DNA from: Paenibacillus sp. XY044 | Lineage (GTDB): Bacteria > Bacillota > Bacilli > Paenibacillales > Paenibacillaceae | Length of the DNA stretch: 64,000 nucleotides | Direction: 5' to 3' | Assembly: GCF_002257645.1 (NCBI RefSeq) | Contig: NZ_NQMO01000006.1 | Span: forward strand, 372,001-436,000 | Shown here: positions 44,101 through 52,713 of the stretch, one piece after another | Layout: every line of letters begins with the position of its first letter | Position numbering within the stretch: the first letter of the stretch is position 1 | Notes under the pieces: generated by a model | Told to the model about the DNA's origin: nothing | The model's database searches: none | What the model saw: only the letters and a program-made list of their open reading frames with translations | Position numbers and translations under genes: made by a program

Positions 44101-45444
44101 ATGTTGAACATTACAATCTACCAGTCGAACGGTGAAGAGGAATTATTCATTAAGAAAACCAAGGAGGAGCTTTCGCCTGTATCTCCTACTGCACTGCTGA
44201 ATACGGTTGTTATCGATGAGGAGCAGACGTATCAGGAGATGGATGGCTTTGGCGCGTCCTTCACGGATTCCGCTGCTTACCTGATTCATCAAGTACTGGA
44301 GGCCGAGCAGCGTTCGGAGCTCATGACACAATTGTTCGATGCGAAGGAAGGGATTGGTTTGTCGGTACTGCGCCAACCCATGGGTGCATCCGACTATGCA
44401 CGTGACTTCTACAGTTATAATGATCTACCGGAAGGCCAGTCCGATATGGAGCTGAAGCAGTTCTCCATTGCACACGATGAGGACGATATTATTCCACTCC
44501 TGCAGGAAGCGCTGCGATTGAATCCGGATATTAAGCTGATGGGTTCGCCTTGGAGCCCGCCAGGCTGGATGAAAACTAGCGGGTCGATGATCGGCGGAGA
44601 GCTGAAGCAAGAGTATTATTCGGTTTATGCTAATTATTTCGTGCGTTATATTCAGGAGTATGCAGCAAAGGGTCTACCTATTTATGCGGTTACACCGCAA
44701 AATGAGGCATTGTATTCACCAGGTCATTATCCCGGCATGATCATGCTGCCTGAGGCACAAAGTGATTTCATTAAGAATCACCTGAAGCCGCAATTCGTGA
44801 AGAACCATGTCGATACGAAAATCCTCTGTTATGATCATAATTGGGATAAACCCGACTACCCGCTGACGGTGTTTGAGCAGGCCGACGATGCGGTGGATGG
44901 TGTCGCTTGGCACTGGTACGGCGGTAAGCCGTCGGTCCAATCGGACGTATTCGAAGCTTTCCCTGATAAAGAGGTTCATTTCACGGAAGGGTCAGGCGGG
45001 GAGTGGATCCCGCCGTTTGAGCAAGCCTTCTCGAATGTCATGCGAACAGGTATCGAGATTCTCCGCAATCATAGCAAGTCTTATGTATTGTGGAATATGG
45101 CGCTGGATGAGGAGAATGGTCCTACCGTACCAGGCTTTGGTACAAGCACCTGTCGCGGTATTGTGACCGTGAATCAACAGACGAAGGAACTAACCTATAC
45201 GCTGGACTACTATGCGCTGGCGCATTTCAGCAAGGTGATCCGTCCGAAAGCACGGCGTGTTGCTTCGACCAGCAATGATCTAATCCGCTCCGTTGCCTTT
45301 AAAAATACGGATGGCTCGATCGCAACCGTTTTGTTTAACGACAGTGAAGCTTTGGAGAGTGTAGCTGTTCAGTTGCACGGAAAAGAGGCATTGCAGCTTG
45401 AGATGCCGCCAAAGAGCGCTTTGACGGTCATGTTTGGAGAGTAA
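44101..45444 (+). CDS. GH30 glycoside hydrolase, cytoplasmic
   Basis: 447 residues (GGAGGG upstream). (beta/alpha)8 barrel plus side beta domain of GH30: FGASFTDSAAYLI (51-63), GSPWSPPGWMKTSGSM (148-163), acid/base Glu 202 in TPQNEALY, nucleophile Glu 296 in HFTEGSGGEW. These segments match the glucosylceramidase/beta-1,6-glucanase branch better than the xylanase branch. No signal peptide: it hydrolyses an imported oligosaccharide. Within the fungal-wall context, beta-1,6-gluco-oligosaccharides or a glucosyl conjugate are candidate substrates (inference). Confidence 0.9.
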   Translation: MLNITIYQSNGEEELFIKKTKEELSPVSPTALLNTVVIDEEQTYQEMDGFGASFTDSAAYLIHQVLEAEQRSELMTQLFDAKEGIGLSVLRQPMGASDYARDFYSYNDLPEGQSDMELKQFSIAHDEDDIIPLLQEALRLNPDIKLMGSPWSPPGWMKTSGSMIGGELKQEYYSVYANYFVRYIQEYAAKGLPIYAVTPQNEALYSPGHYPGMIMLPEAQSDFIKNHLKPQFVKNHVDTKILCYDHNWDKPDYPLTVFEQADDAVDGVAWHWYGGKPSVQSDVFEAFPDKEVHFTEGSGGEWIPPFEQAFSNVMRTGIEILRNHSKSYVLWNMALDEENGPTVPGFGTSTCRGIVTVNQQTKELTYTLDYYALAHFSKVIRPKARRVASTSNDLIRSVAFKNTDGSIATVLFNDSEALESVAVQLHGKEALQLEMPPKSALTVMFGE

Positions 45445-45550
45445 CTAGTAGACAGATCCGCGGTTAGCGGGCCGATTTACATTAAAAACCAGCTGATCAC
45501 ATGAAAAAACGGCCTTACCATTGAAAAGTATAAAAGAGGATTACATTGCA

Positions 45551-45600
45551 CGGCGATCGCTTCCCGGTATTCAACCGGAGAGTGGCCGCCGATTTTTTTT
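45551..45600 (+). terminator. Terminator of the GH30 operon
   Basis: 17-base arms (45551-45567 and 45575-45591) pair with two mismatches and some wobbles around TATTCAA, followed by eight T. Confidence 0.75.
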
Positions 45601-45623
45601 ATCCTGAAACAATAATCTTGGGC

Positions 45624-45668
45624 TTTACAATCACAATGTTCTAGTGTACTATTCAACTATAACACTAG
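45624..45668 (+). promoter_or_regulatory. Promoter with overlapping YtrA-type operator
   Basis: TTTACA (45624-45629), 17-bp spacer, TACTAT (45647-45652). An inverted repeat CTAGTGT...ACACTAG (45641-45647 with 45662-45668) covers the -10 and start region. The layout matches operators of YtrA-type GntR repressors, one of which is encoded at 47458. Confidence 0.75.
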
Positions 45669-45686
45669 TACAAAGGGGTTGTGAGT

Positions 45687-46664
45687 ATGAACCTTCGAAC
45701 AAATATGCAGGCGGATGCCAATGCGCCGGTTCTTTCGCTCCAGGGCGTTTCGAAACGGATCGGCAGCAAGTGGATCGTCAGCCAACTTTCTTTTGACGTT
45801 CATAAAGGCGAGGTGGTCGGCCTGCTGGGGCCAAACGGTGCGGGTAAAACGACGACCATCCGCATGATCGCCGGATTGATCGGGATGACGGAGGGGGATG
45901 TGTTGGTCCGCGGGAGCAGCATCCGCCGCGACTGGAAGCAGGCGATCCGCCATATCGGGGCGATTATCGAGAACCCGGAGTTCTACCCGTATATGACCGG
46001 CTATGACAATTTGAAGCAGTATCAGCGGATGAATCCTGGGATCAGCCGGGAGCGGATCGACGAGGTTGTCCGGCTCGTGGGACTGGAGCAGGCCATGAAG
46101 AAGAAGGTGAAGGCCTACTCGCTCGGCATGCGCCAGCGGCTCGGCATTGCCCAGGCGCTGCTGCATGAGCCGTCGGTCCTGATCCTGGATGAGCCGACGA
46201 ACGGCCTGGACCCGGCGGGCATCCGGGAGATGCGCGACTACCTCAAAAATATCGCCCGCGAAGAAGGCATCTCTATCCTGGTATCGAGCCACCTCCTGCT
46301 TGAAATGGAGCAGCTCTGCAGCCGCGTCGTCGTCATTCAAGACGGCAAACTGGTGACGGTCCGCTCCATTGGCGGAGGCAGCGGGGAAGCGGAACAATCG
46401 GGACAGCAGGAAACGATTCGCGTCATGTTCCGCGTCGGCCGCTTGGAAGAGGCGAAGCGGCTGCTCGAAGGGCTGGATCAGGCCGAGGTACTCGCGGTGA
46501 ATCCGGAGCAGAGCGAGCTGGTCCTTTCCTTAAAGTACAAGGACATTCCCGGGGTGGTGGAGCGGCTGGGCAGCGGCCGAATCCCGATTTACCTCATAAC
46601 AGAGCTCAAGCAGTCCCTGGAAGACGAATTCCTGAAATGGACGGGAGGAAACCAAATTGCGTAG
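45687..46664 (+). CDS. ABC transporter ATPase, bacitracin/Ytr type (module 1)
   Basis: 325 residues from ATG 45687 (AAAGGGG ~9 bases upstream; GTG 45681 also possible). Walker A GPNGAGKTT (48-56), signature YSLGMRQRLG (144-153), Walker B SVLILDEP (163-170), and a C-terminal domain of ~100 residues as in BcrA. Works with the permease that overlaps its end by 8 bp. First gene of the YtrA-controlled operon, which in Bacillus responds to cell-wall antibiotics. Confidence 0.9.
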   Translation: MNLRTNMQADANAPVLSLQGVSKRIGSKWIVSQLSFDVHKGEVVGLLGPNGAGKTTTIRMIAGLIGMTEGDVLVRGSSIRRDWKQAIRHIGAIIENPEFYPYMTGYDNLKQYQRMNPGISRERIDEVVRLVGLEQAMKKKVKAYSLGMRQRLGIAQALLHEPSVLILDEPTNGLDPAGIREMRDYLKNIAREEGISILVSSHLLLEMEQLCSRVVVIQDGKLVTVRSIGGGSGEAEQSGQQETIRVMFRVGRLEEAKRLLEGLDQAEVLAVNPEQSELVLSLKYKDIPGVVERLGSGRIPIYLITELKQSLEDEFLKWTGGNQIA

Positions 46665-47412
46665 TTTTTCTTTGCTGGTGGTCAATGAATGGCTCAAGAT
46701 GGCCAAGAAGCGCAGCTTCTTCATCCCTTATGCCATCGTGGCGGTGGCCGCGATCGCCCTCGGCTGGATTCTTCAGCGCTGGGGAGGAGAGATGATGACG
46801 GAGGCGAGCGCCCTTGATTATACGGTGCTGATGGCAGGTATGAGCGGCTTCGGCCAAATGACGGCCATGCTGGCGATCATCTTTACGGCCGGCATCGTAT
46901 CCGGGGAGCACGGCCAAGGAACGATCAAGTTTCTGCTGATCCGCGGGCAGAGCCGATCCGCTGTTCTGGCATCCAAATACACGGCGGCCGTCCTGTTTAC
47001 GCTGTCGCTGGCCGTATGGCTGACGGTGCTGAGCTTCGCGGCGGGCGCGTTCTTCTTCGGCACGGATGCAGGGCAAGCAAGCTGGCGGGATGTTCTGGTT
47101 GCCGGAGGCAGCTCGCTGGTATACAGCATTATTTTCATGACGCTGGCCTTTATGATGGGAGTGCTGACCCGGTCGACGGGAGCCGCGATGGGCGTGGGCA
47201 TGGCCGCGGTGATGTTCAGCGGAATCGTGATTCCGAAAAGCTTCTATAAATATGTGCTGTTCCCGAACGCGGACCTGTCGGTGTACAGCCAGGGCGGACA
47301 CGCACCGATTCAGGGGATGAGCCTTGGTTTTTCCATCGCCGTTCTGGCGGCATATCTCGTCTTGTTTCTTGTCGCCAGCTTTGTTACGTTTAAGAAACGT
47401 GATATTGCCTGA
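46657..47412 (+). CDS. ABC-2 permease (module 1)
   Basis: 251 residues from TTG 46657 (GGGAGGA upstream), overlapping the ATPase gene. Six helices with an EHGQGTIKFLLIRGQSRS loop characteristic of ABC-2 drug or peptide exporters. Partner of the 45687 ATPase. Confidence 0.88.
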   Translation: MRSFSLLVVNEWLKMAKKRSFFIPYAIVAVAAIALGWILQRWGGEMMTEASALDYTVLMAGMSGFGQMTAMLAIIFTAGIVSGEHGQGTIKFLLIRGQSRSAVLASKYTAAVLFTLSLAVWLTVLSFAAGAFFFGTDAGQASWRDVLVAGGSSLVYSIIFMTLAFMMGVLTRSTGAAMGVGMAAVMFSGIVIPKSFYKYVLFPNADLSVYSQGGHAPIQGMSLGFSIAVLAAYLVLFLVASFVTFKKRDIA

Positions 47413-47457
47413 TGCGCGAAGGAACATAAGCTGACGGCGAAAGGAGTCTGTCCTGAA

Positions 47458-47874
47458 GTGAGTATCGAATTCGACAACAATTTGCCGATCTATCTGCAAA
47501 TCATGAACCATATCAAGAGACAAATTGTTTCGGGTATCCTGCAGCCGGGCGATAAAATCCCTTCCGTTAGGGAAATGGCGGCCGATCTGCAGATCAACCC
47601 GAACACGATCCAGCGCACGTTTCAGGAGTTGGAACGCGAGGAAGTCGTAGAAACCCGGCGCGGGCTGGGAAGATATGTGACAAGCGAGGAATCGAAGATT
47701 ATGGCGATTAAAAAAGAAATGGCGGGCGATTTGCTTCACCGGTTTATTCATGGCATGCAGGAGCTGGGGTTCAAAAATCAGGATATCGTCTCGATCGTAA
47801 GCGAGGCGGTCTCGGAGGAACGGAAGCAAGGAGGAAAGGAGGGATCTGCGGATGGAAACACTACTCAAGGTTGA
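47458..47874 (+). CDS. YtrA-subfamily GntR repressor
   Basis: 138 residues from GTG 47458. GntR winged helix (LPIYLQIMNHIKRQIVSG...PSVREMAADLQINPNTIQRTF) with the short C-terminal helical dimerisation tail of YtrA proteins and no ligand-binding domain. Unusually for a first-gene regulator, it lies in the middle of the operon, overlapping the second ATPase gene by 23 bp. It should bind the operator at 45641-45668 and so repress its own operon. Confidence 0.92.
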   Translation: MSIEFDNNLPIYLQIMNHIKRQIVSGILQPGDKIPSVREMAADLQINPNTIQRTFQELEREEVVETRRGLGRYVTSEESKIMAIKKEMAGDLLHRFIHGMQELGFKNQDIVSIVSEAVSEERKQGGKEGSADGNTTQG

Positions 47875-48550
47875 CGGCGTGTCCAAGAAATACGGGGCGA
47901 AGCTGGCGCTGAACAGCGTGTCTTTTGGCATCGGGCCGGGACGGATCGTCGGTCTGCTCGGTTCAAATGGCAGCGGGAAAAGTACGCTGATGCGGATTGC
48001 CGCCGGGCTGACGCCGCCCTCCGCGGGAAGCATTTCCGTACTGGGCAAGCCGGTCAGTAAGGAGACGCGGAGCCTGATTTCATATATGCCTGACCTGCCG
48101 CTGACAGAGAGCTGGATGCGGGTGAAAGATGCAATTGCCTTTTACCAGGATTTCTATGCGGATTTTGACTTGGAAAAGGCGCGCGAAATGCTGGACTTCA
48201 TGAATTTGAAGGAGAACGACCGGGTCAGCTCCCTCTCCAAGGGCATGGGTGAACGGCTGCAGCTGACGCTGGCCCTTTCCCGCCAGGTCAACCTGTATCT
48301 GCTTGACGAGCCGATCGGCGGCGTGGATCCGGTGGCCCGGGGCAAAATCCTCGACGCGATCGTCCGCTTCTACAGCGAGGACAGCAGCTTGATCATCTGC
48401 ACCCATCTGGTGCGCGACATGGAGCGGATTTTTGACGAGGTCATGTTTATCCAAGACGGCGTCATCGTCCTGCATGAGGAAGTGGAGAGTATCCGCATCA
48501 ACCGTGGAAAAGGCATTGACGATCTGTTTAAAGAGGTGTTTGGCGAATGA
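47852..48550 (+). CDS. ABC transporter ATPase, YtrB-like (module 2)
   Basis: 232 residues (GGAGGG upstream). Walker A GSNGSGKST (37-45), Walker B NLYLLDEP; the signature reads SKGMGERLQ instead of the usual SGGxxxR, a deviation common in YtrB/YhcH-like ATPases. No C-terminal extension. Partner of the next permease. Confidence 0.9.
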   Translation: METLLKVDGVSKKYGAKLALNSVSFGIGPGRIVGLLGSNGSGKSTLMRIAAGLTPPSAGSISVLGKPVSKETRSLISYMPDLPLTESWMRVKDAIAFYQDFYADFDLEKAREMLDFMNLKENDRVSSLSKGMGERLQLTLALSRQVNLYLLDEPIGGVDPVARGKILDAIVRFYSEDSSLIICTHLVRDMERIFDEVMFIQDGVIVLHEEVESIRINRGKGIDDLFKEVFGE

Positions 48551-49290
48551 TCAAGCTGTTAAAATACGATTTGAAGCGCAACGCGACGCTGCTCCTCGGC
48601 GGGATGGCGATTCTCCTCCTGTGCGAGATGGTCCTTCTCTTGTCCAGAGCCACGGATGAAGTGAAAATCGTACTCTCGGTTCTGTTCTTCGGCGCAGTCG
48701 CGGTTATTTATTTCATTTCCAGCCTCCGTGTGTTCGACTACAACATCACCACGGTCAGCCGCCGGCTCGTTCCGGTAGGTGCCTTGTCTTACGTGGGGGC
48801 TTCTCTGCTGTATGGACTGCTGAACACGCTGGTGCTGACCGTGATCGGCGCGGCGTTCACCGTTTATTTGGTGGCCAGCTTAGGGGGCGGATTCAGTTGG
48901 GTCGGCCAGATTCCGGTCTGGGCCATCGTGCTGATCGTGATAGAATACCTGTTTCTGCTTGTGTACGGCTTTCTTACCTTTTACGTGACGATCGGCTTGG
49001 CGCGCAGCCTGGCAACCAAAGGTGTGTTCTGGGTCGGACTGCTGATTTTTATCGTCCTGTCCATCGTCCTGTCTTGGATTGAGAATTTACTGTTCGGCCA
49101 AGATTCGTCTGCGGTATTCGGAAGCGTGGATGTGGAGTGGAGCTCCGAGTCCGGCATTTTGGCTCGGGAGCTGCCGGGACTCCTGTCTGCCTGGCAAACA
49201 TGGGGCTCCATCGTGTTTGAAGGACTGGTGTGCGTCGTCTTTTTGTACGTGATCAAATGGTGTATAGAGAAGAAGATCGAAGCGAGATAA
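48547..49290 (+). CDS. Membrane permease of Ytr-like ABC module 2
   Basis: 247 residues overlapping the ATPase stop by 4 bp. Six hydrophobic helices and a short charged C-terminus. No strong family motif by eye, but gene position and coupling to a YtrB-like ATPase make it the permease. Ends before a very strong terminator. Confidence 0.82.
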   Translation: MIKLLKYDLKRNATLLLGGMAILLLCEMVLLLSRATDEVKIVLSVLFFGAVAVIYFISSLRVFDYNITTVSRRLVPVGALSYVGASLLYGLLNTLVLTVIGAAFTVYLVASLGGGFSWVGQIPVWAIVLIVIEYLFLLVYGFLTFYVTIGLARSLATKGVFWVGLLIFIVLSIVLSWIENLLFGQDSSAVFGSVDVEWSSESGILARELPGLLSAWQTWGSIVFEGLVCVVFLYVIKWCIEKKIEAR

Positions 49291-49393
49291 AGAAAAAGGT
49301 AAAGGGTAGTATAGGCGGCGTGACGCTTGGCAAACGGAATGCAGGACGTGAACTTTGACGCCGCTTGCCATAGAAAAAAGGGGGACTTAAACG

Positions 49394-49446
49394 GGTACCC
49401 GTACACTGGACACTTCAAAAAGTGTTTAGCGTACGGGTACCTTTTT
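49394..49446 (+). terminator. Terminator of the Ytr-like operon
   Basis: Perfect 11-bp outer stem GGTACCCGTAC / GTACGGGTACC (49394-49404 with 49431-49441), a second hairpin ACACTT / AAGTGT inside (49410-49425) and five T after it. It also faces the end of the small minus-strand gene. Confidence 0.88.
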
Positions 49447-49456
49447 GCATACGGAG

Positions 49457-49582
49457 CTATTTGAATTTAATGGTGTTTTTGATTTTGCTTCCACAGCCGC
49501 AAATGATCGTATGCTTCAAATCTTTAATTGGCTGGTGGCACACAGGGCATACACTTTGACACAGCGGATCGTTACTCTTCAT
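49457..49582 (-). CDS. Small zinc-ribbon-like protein, 41 residues
   Basis: ATG at 49582 with GGAGGA 5 bases upstream on the minus strand and a TAG stop at 49457-49459. The protein has Cys-x2-Cys (12, 15: VCPVCH) and Cys-x-Cys (28, 30: ICGCGSKIKN), a compact metal-binding pattern, and a basic C-terminus. Function unknown; many such mini zinc-ribbons bind nucleic acid or act as assembly factors. The good ribosome binding site and cysteine spacing argue that it is real despite its size. Confidence 0.65.
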   Translation of the reverse strand: MKSNDPLCQSVCPVCHQPIKDLKHTIICGCGSKIKNTIKFK

Positions 49583-49644
49583 CGCTTCCTCCGTACTTGA
49601 CGCTGCTTCATACCATCGTCTCTTAGATCCCCAAAAGGCTTGGT

Positions 49645-50178
49645 TTATTTAATTTCCCCTGTAGCCACGAGAACGGCTCTCCCCAGCGTATGGCCCAGCA
49701 TAGTGAATCCTAAGAGAGCTGGTGTGGCGCCCGAGTCAACGCCAATATCCTCGACATCCAGCGCATGAACGACAAAATAATACCGATGCGGACCGTGTCC
49801 TGCTGGAGGCGCCGCACCGATAAACCGTTCGAGCCGCGCATCGTTCGGAAGCTGCAAGGCGCCTTGCGGCAAGCCGCTGCCATGCTCGTCTCCTGCACCG
49901 GTCGGCAGTTCGGTGACGCTGGCAGGGATGTTGATGACGGCCCAGTGCCAGAAGCCCGATCCGGTCGGGGCATCCGGGTCATAAGCAGTGACGGCGAAGC
50001 TCTTCGTTCCTTCTGGCACCCCCGTCCACTTTAAATGGGGCGAAACATCATTGCCGCCCTCCACTCCAACCGAGTACTGCTGGGGCGGTAGGGCAAGGCC
50101 CTCCGCAATATCGTTACTTGTCACCTGAAAGGCTGCGACCTCCGGCAATTTGGCAAATGGATTGTTATTGTTGTTCAA
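49645..50178 (-). CDS. PEBP-family (YbhB/YbcL) protein
   Basis: 177 residues from TTG 50178 (AAGGAGGAG upstream). The PEBP fold signature is complete: SPHLKWTGVPEGTKSFAVTAYDPDAP, FWHWAVINIP, GPHRYYFVVHALD. Bacterial members of this type are cytoplasmic, with an anion-binding pocket and no well-established substrate; some inhibit serine proteases. It is divergent from the FadR-type gene, with three tandem 19-bp repeats in between. Confidence 0.92.
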   Translation of the reverse strand: MNNNNNPFAKLPEVAAFQVTSNDIAEGLALPPQQYSVGVEGGNDVSPHLKWTGVPEGTKSFAVTAYDPDAPTGSGFWHWAVINIPASVTELPTGAGDEHGSGLPQGALQLPNDARLERFIGAAPPAGHGPHRYYFVVHALDVEDIGVDSGATPALLGFTMLGHTLGRAVLVATGEIK

Positions 50179-50202
50179 TGTAAACTCCTCCTTTTTTGTA
50201 TG

Positions 50203-50259
50203 ATTCGATTATATACATAAGAATCGATTATGTAAATATCAATCGTTTTATGTGAGTAT
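50203..50259. repeat. Three tandem 19-bp repeats upstream of the PEBP gene
   Basis: Units ATTCGATTATATACATAAG, AATCGATTATGTAAATATC and AATCGTTTTATGTGAGTAT lie end to end. The shared A-[AT]-TCG-[AT]-TT core also creates two CGATT-N11-AATCG inverted repeats. The position 25 bp before the PEBP start suggests binding sites for a regulator. Confidence 0.55.
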
Positions 50260-50349
50260 TATTGAATTTTCCTTGTTTTTTTATAAATTTCGGTGTAAAT
50301 TATTTAAACGTGTATAATCCCGAAGTGCATAAAGGAGGATGGCGTCTAC

Positions 50350-51015
50350 ATGGCCAAAAGAAACGGTTCGTCCACTTTAAGCGAAAATGTCACAAAGAAA
50401 CTGAGGTCTGATATTCTGACCGGACAATATGAACCGGGCTCTCCATTAACCGTTTCGGAATTAGCCAAAGGGTTTGATGTCTCGGTTGCCGTCGTTCGAG
50501 AAGCACTGACCAGGTTGGCGAGCCAAGGCCTCATCTTGCAAAATCCGAATCACGGCTTTTCCGTGAAGATGGCGTCGGAAGAGGAATTGAACAGCATCAT
50601 AGAGGCGCGGTCGATCAATGAATCCGCGGCATTACGCCTGTCCATCGCCCATGGCGATCTGACATGGGAATCCAATGTCATCGCTGTTCACCATAAATTA
50701 TCGCAAACACCCGAGTACGAGGATGACAATCAAAAGCTTATTGTTCGCGAAGAGTGGTCCGACATTCATCGTCAATTTCATTACGAGCTTATTGCCGCAT
50801 GTCCCAATCCGGTGCTCCTGGATATATGCAGACGCTTGTGGGATTTGAGTGAGTTTTATCGGCATTGTTCTCCCCCGCAGCAGACCATTCGCGATGGCCG
50901 TGCCGAACATAAGGCATTAGCGGATGCCGTTGTTAGCCGTGACGGCGATCGTGCCGCCGAGATTTTTAAAGCGCATATCCAACTCACCGCGGATATCCTG
51001 TTTGACCATCGATAA
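50350..51015 (+). CDS. FadR-subfamily GntR regulator
   Basis: 221 residues (AAAGGAGG upstream). GntR winged helix (5-75: LRSDILTGQYEPGSPLTVSELAKGF) and an all-helical FCD domain with the metal-ligand positions of the family (RREEWSDIHRQFHYELIAAC-type helix and the two late His residues in EHKALADAV and FKAHIQLT). FCD regulators bind carboxylic acids or sugars. It is divergent from the PEBP gene and could control it; no other target is evident. Confidence 0.9.
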   Translation: MAKRNGSSTLSENVTKKLRSDILTGQYEPGSPLTVSELAKGFDVSVAVVREALTRLASQGLILQNPNHGFSVKMASEEELNSIIEARSINESAALRLSIAHGDLTWESNVIAVHHKLSQTPEYEDDNQKLIVREEWSDIHRQFHYELIAACPNPVLLDICRRLWDLSEFYRHCSPPQQTIRDGRAEHKALADAVVSRDGDRAAEIFKAHIQLTADILFDHR

Positions 51016-51057
51016 GCGGATGCCCCCTACAAGCCGAAGCCTATACTTTAACCCAAA

Positions 51058-51093
51058 AAAGGAGCAGTCTGCCGTCCGGCAAACTGCTCCTTT
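51058..51093. terminator. Bidirectional terminator
   Basis: AAAGGAGCAGT (51058-51068) pairs with ACTGCTCCTTT (51083-51093), plus inner TGCCG/CGGCA pairs and one C-A mismatch. A-run and T-run on opposite sides suit both strands. Confidence 0.8.
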
Positions 51094-51149
51094 ATTCAAT
51101 TAACCCCAAACCGTAGGGATGGTTTTATAAGGGCAATGTTTAACCAGAA

Positions 51150-51480
51150 TTACCGGTTCTCATGCTCTTTTTCCATATAAACCAGACTAAGCTGCCCGTT
51201 GATGACGACGGTCCGAAAAACGCAGTATCCGATGCTTTCTTACAGCCGAATATTTTTAACGCTCCGGTCGCCCGCGCACGGACCCGACGATCCGGCCGCC
51301 GGCGGCTGCTTTGATAAATACATGGTCTCGGAACTGCATCCGGACCTCTTCTAAAATCTGCGTCAGGGGCTCAATAGAGTCATCGCCGTACAGCTCGGCC
51401 TCACTGATATAGGCCAGCTTTTGCAGCTGCAGAATGTCCTCCGCGTCGGCCTCATGGGCGTGTAAAATTTCTAAACTCAT
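51150..51480 (-). pseudogene. Broken GNAT acetyltransferase
   Basis: The N-terminal 74 codons (ATG 51480) read like a GNAT protein up to VGSVRGRPER and then stop at 51256. After the stop a second frame resumes with the C-terminal family motif (NIRLxESIGYCVFRTVVINGQLSLVYMEKEHENR) ending at 51150, with an in-frame stop where Tyr is usual. The whole acetyl-CoA-binding core between these parts is missing, so a deletion of roughly 150 bases plus point decay has destroyed the gene. Confidence 0.8.
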
Positions 51481-51759
51481 CTCAGCTCAACTCACCTTTC
51501 TCTTGGCTCTGCTCGCTTTACTTTGCCGATGATAATTCAGTCATATTTTACCATCCCATGACTTTGGGCGAAAACTAGGCCAGATCACGGGAGATGGGGA
51601 ATCGCCGCTGCGTGCGAATATCTTTAAAATATCACTTTATCTCGGGAGTGCGATTCCTTTAAAATAGAGGGATAAGGTCTGTGAACATTTTCCAATTTTG
51701 TGAAGGTCACCGGATCATAACGGATCCATATTTTCGAGCCAGCGAAAGTGAGGAATGAC

Positions 51760-52617
51760 ATGAATGGAGGAATAGTCCGTCTACGGGAAATTCTGGATGA
51801 CATTACGCCATCGGAACGCAAGGTGGCCGATTTTATTTTGCAGCACCCAAGCGAGATGATCGGGCTCTCGATCGCCGAATTGTCCCGCCGGAGCGGGGGG
51901 AGCCAGGCCGCCGTCGTCAGACTGTGCAAATCAGCCGGCTTTAAGAGCTACCAGGAACTGATGCTCAAAGTGGCGGGCGATCTGCAGGAAGGCCAGGAGG
52001 AGCCTGGAGGCTATCAGGAAATCCGTCCGCACGACTCGGTGGATGCCATTATTCATAATGTGACGAATAACAATATTCAGTCGATCCGCAACACGGTTAA
52101 GGTGCTGGACAAGCACATGGTTGAGCGGGCGATCGAAGCGATCGGCCGTGCGGAGCGGATATTTTTCTTCGGGATCGGTGCCTCGAACCTAATCGCCCAG
52201 GATGCGCAGCACAAGTTTCTGCGGATCAACAAGCCGAGCTTTTCCTTTGCCGATCCGCATCTGCAGCTGACCTCTTCGGTGCTGCTCACGGAGCGGGATG
52301 CCGCCGTCGGCATTTCGTATTCCGGCAAAACGGATTACGTCATCTCCGGCATGAAAGCCGCCAAGGAGGCGGGGGCGGTGACGATCTGTATTACGAAATA
52401 CGGAAACTCGCCGCTGAGCGAGATTGCCGATATCCAGCTGTACACGTCATCAACCGAAAACGACATCCGCAGCGGGGCGACCGCGTCCCGGATCACACAG
52501 TTGAACATCATCGACATGCTGTACCTGGGGGTTGCCAGCCGCAGCTTCGACCAATCGGTGGACTACCTGGAGAAAAGCCGGGAGATGATCAACAAGACGA
52601 AGCAAAAAGGAGGCTGA
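51760..52617 (+). CDS. RpiR/MurR-family regulator with SIS domain
   Basis: 285 residues from ATG 51760 (GTGAGGA upstream; GTG 51748 in frame). N-terminal HTH_6 (IVRLREILDDITPSERKVADF...SIAELSRRSGGSQAAVVRLC) and a C-terminal SIS sugar-phosphate domain (~110-260: RIFFFGIGASNLIAQD, AVGISYSGKTDYVISGM). Regulators of this group sense sugar phosphates such as MurNAc-6-P or GlcN-6-P. No sugar operon is adjacent, so the target is not visible here. Confidence 0.92.
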   Translation: MNGGIVRLREILDDITPSERKVADFILQHPSEMIGLSIAELSRRSGGSQAAVVRLCKSAGFKSYQELMLKVAGDLQEGQEEPGGYQEIRPHDSVDAIIHNVTNNNIQSIRNTVKVLDKHMVERAIEAIGRAERIFFFGIGASNLIAQDAQHKFLRINKPSFSFADPHLQLTSSVLLTERDAAVGISYSGKTDYVISGMKAAKEAGAVTICITKYGNSPLSEIADIQLYTSSTENDIRSGATASRITQLNIIDMLYLGVASRSFDQSVDYLEKSREMINKTKQKGG

Positions 52618-52713
52618 ACGAGGGACGGAGCTCGGGCCCGGTTGGAGTCGCCCCATTCCGCTGGTGGCGTCCGCATTCGCCGGGGACATACCCAATACGT
52701 ACAAGAGTAACGC

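Noticed and set aside
46606..48048. 480-codon open frame on the minus strand across the Ytr-like genes
   Set aside because: It lies fully antisense to two ABC genes and the repressor, has no ribosome binding site and a low-complexity, His/Arg-rich translation typical of antisense frames in GC-rich DNA.
50203..50259. CRISPR-like repeat array
   Set aside because: Repeats are adjacent with no spacers and only three diverged units; there are no cas genes in the window.
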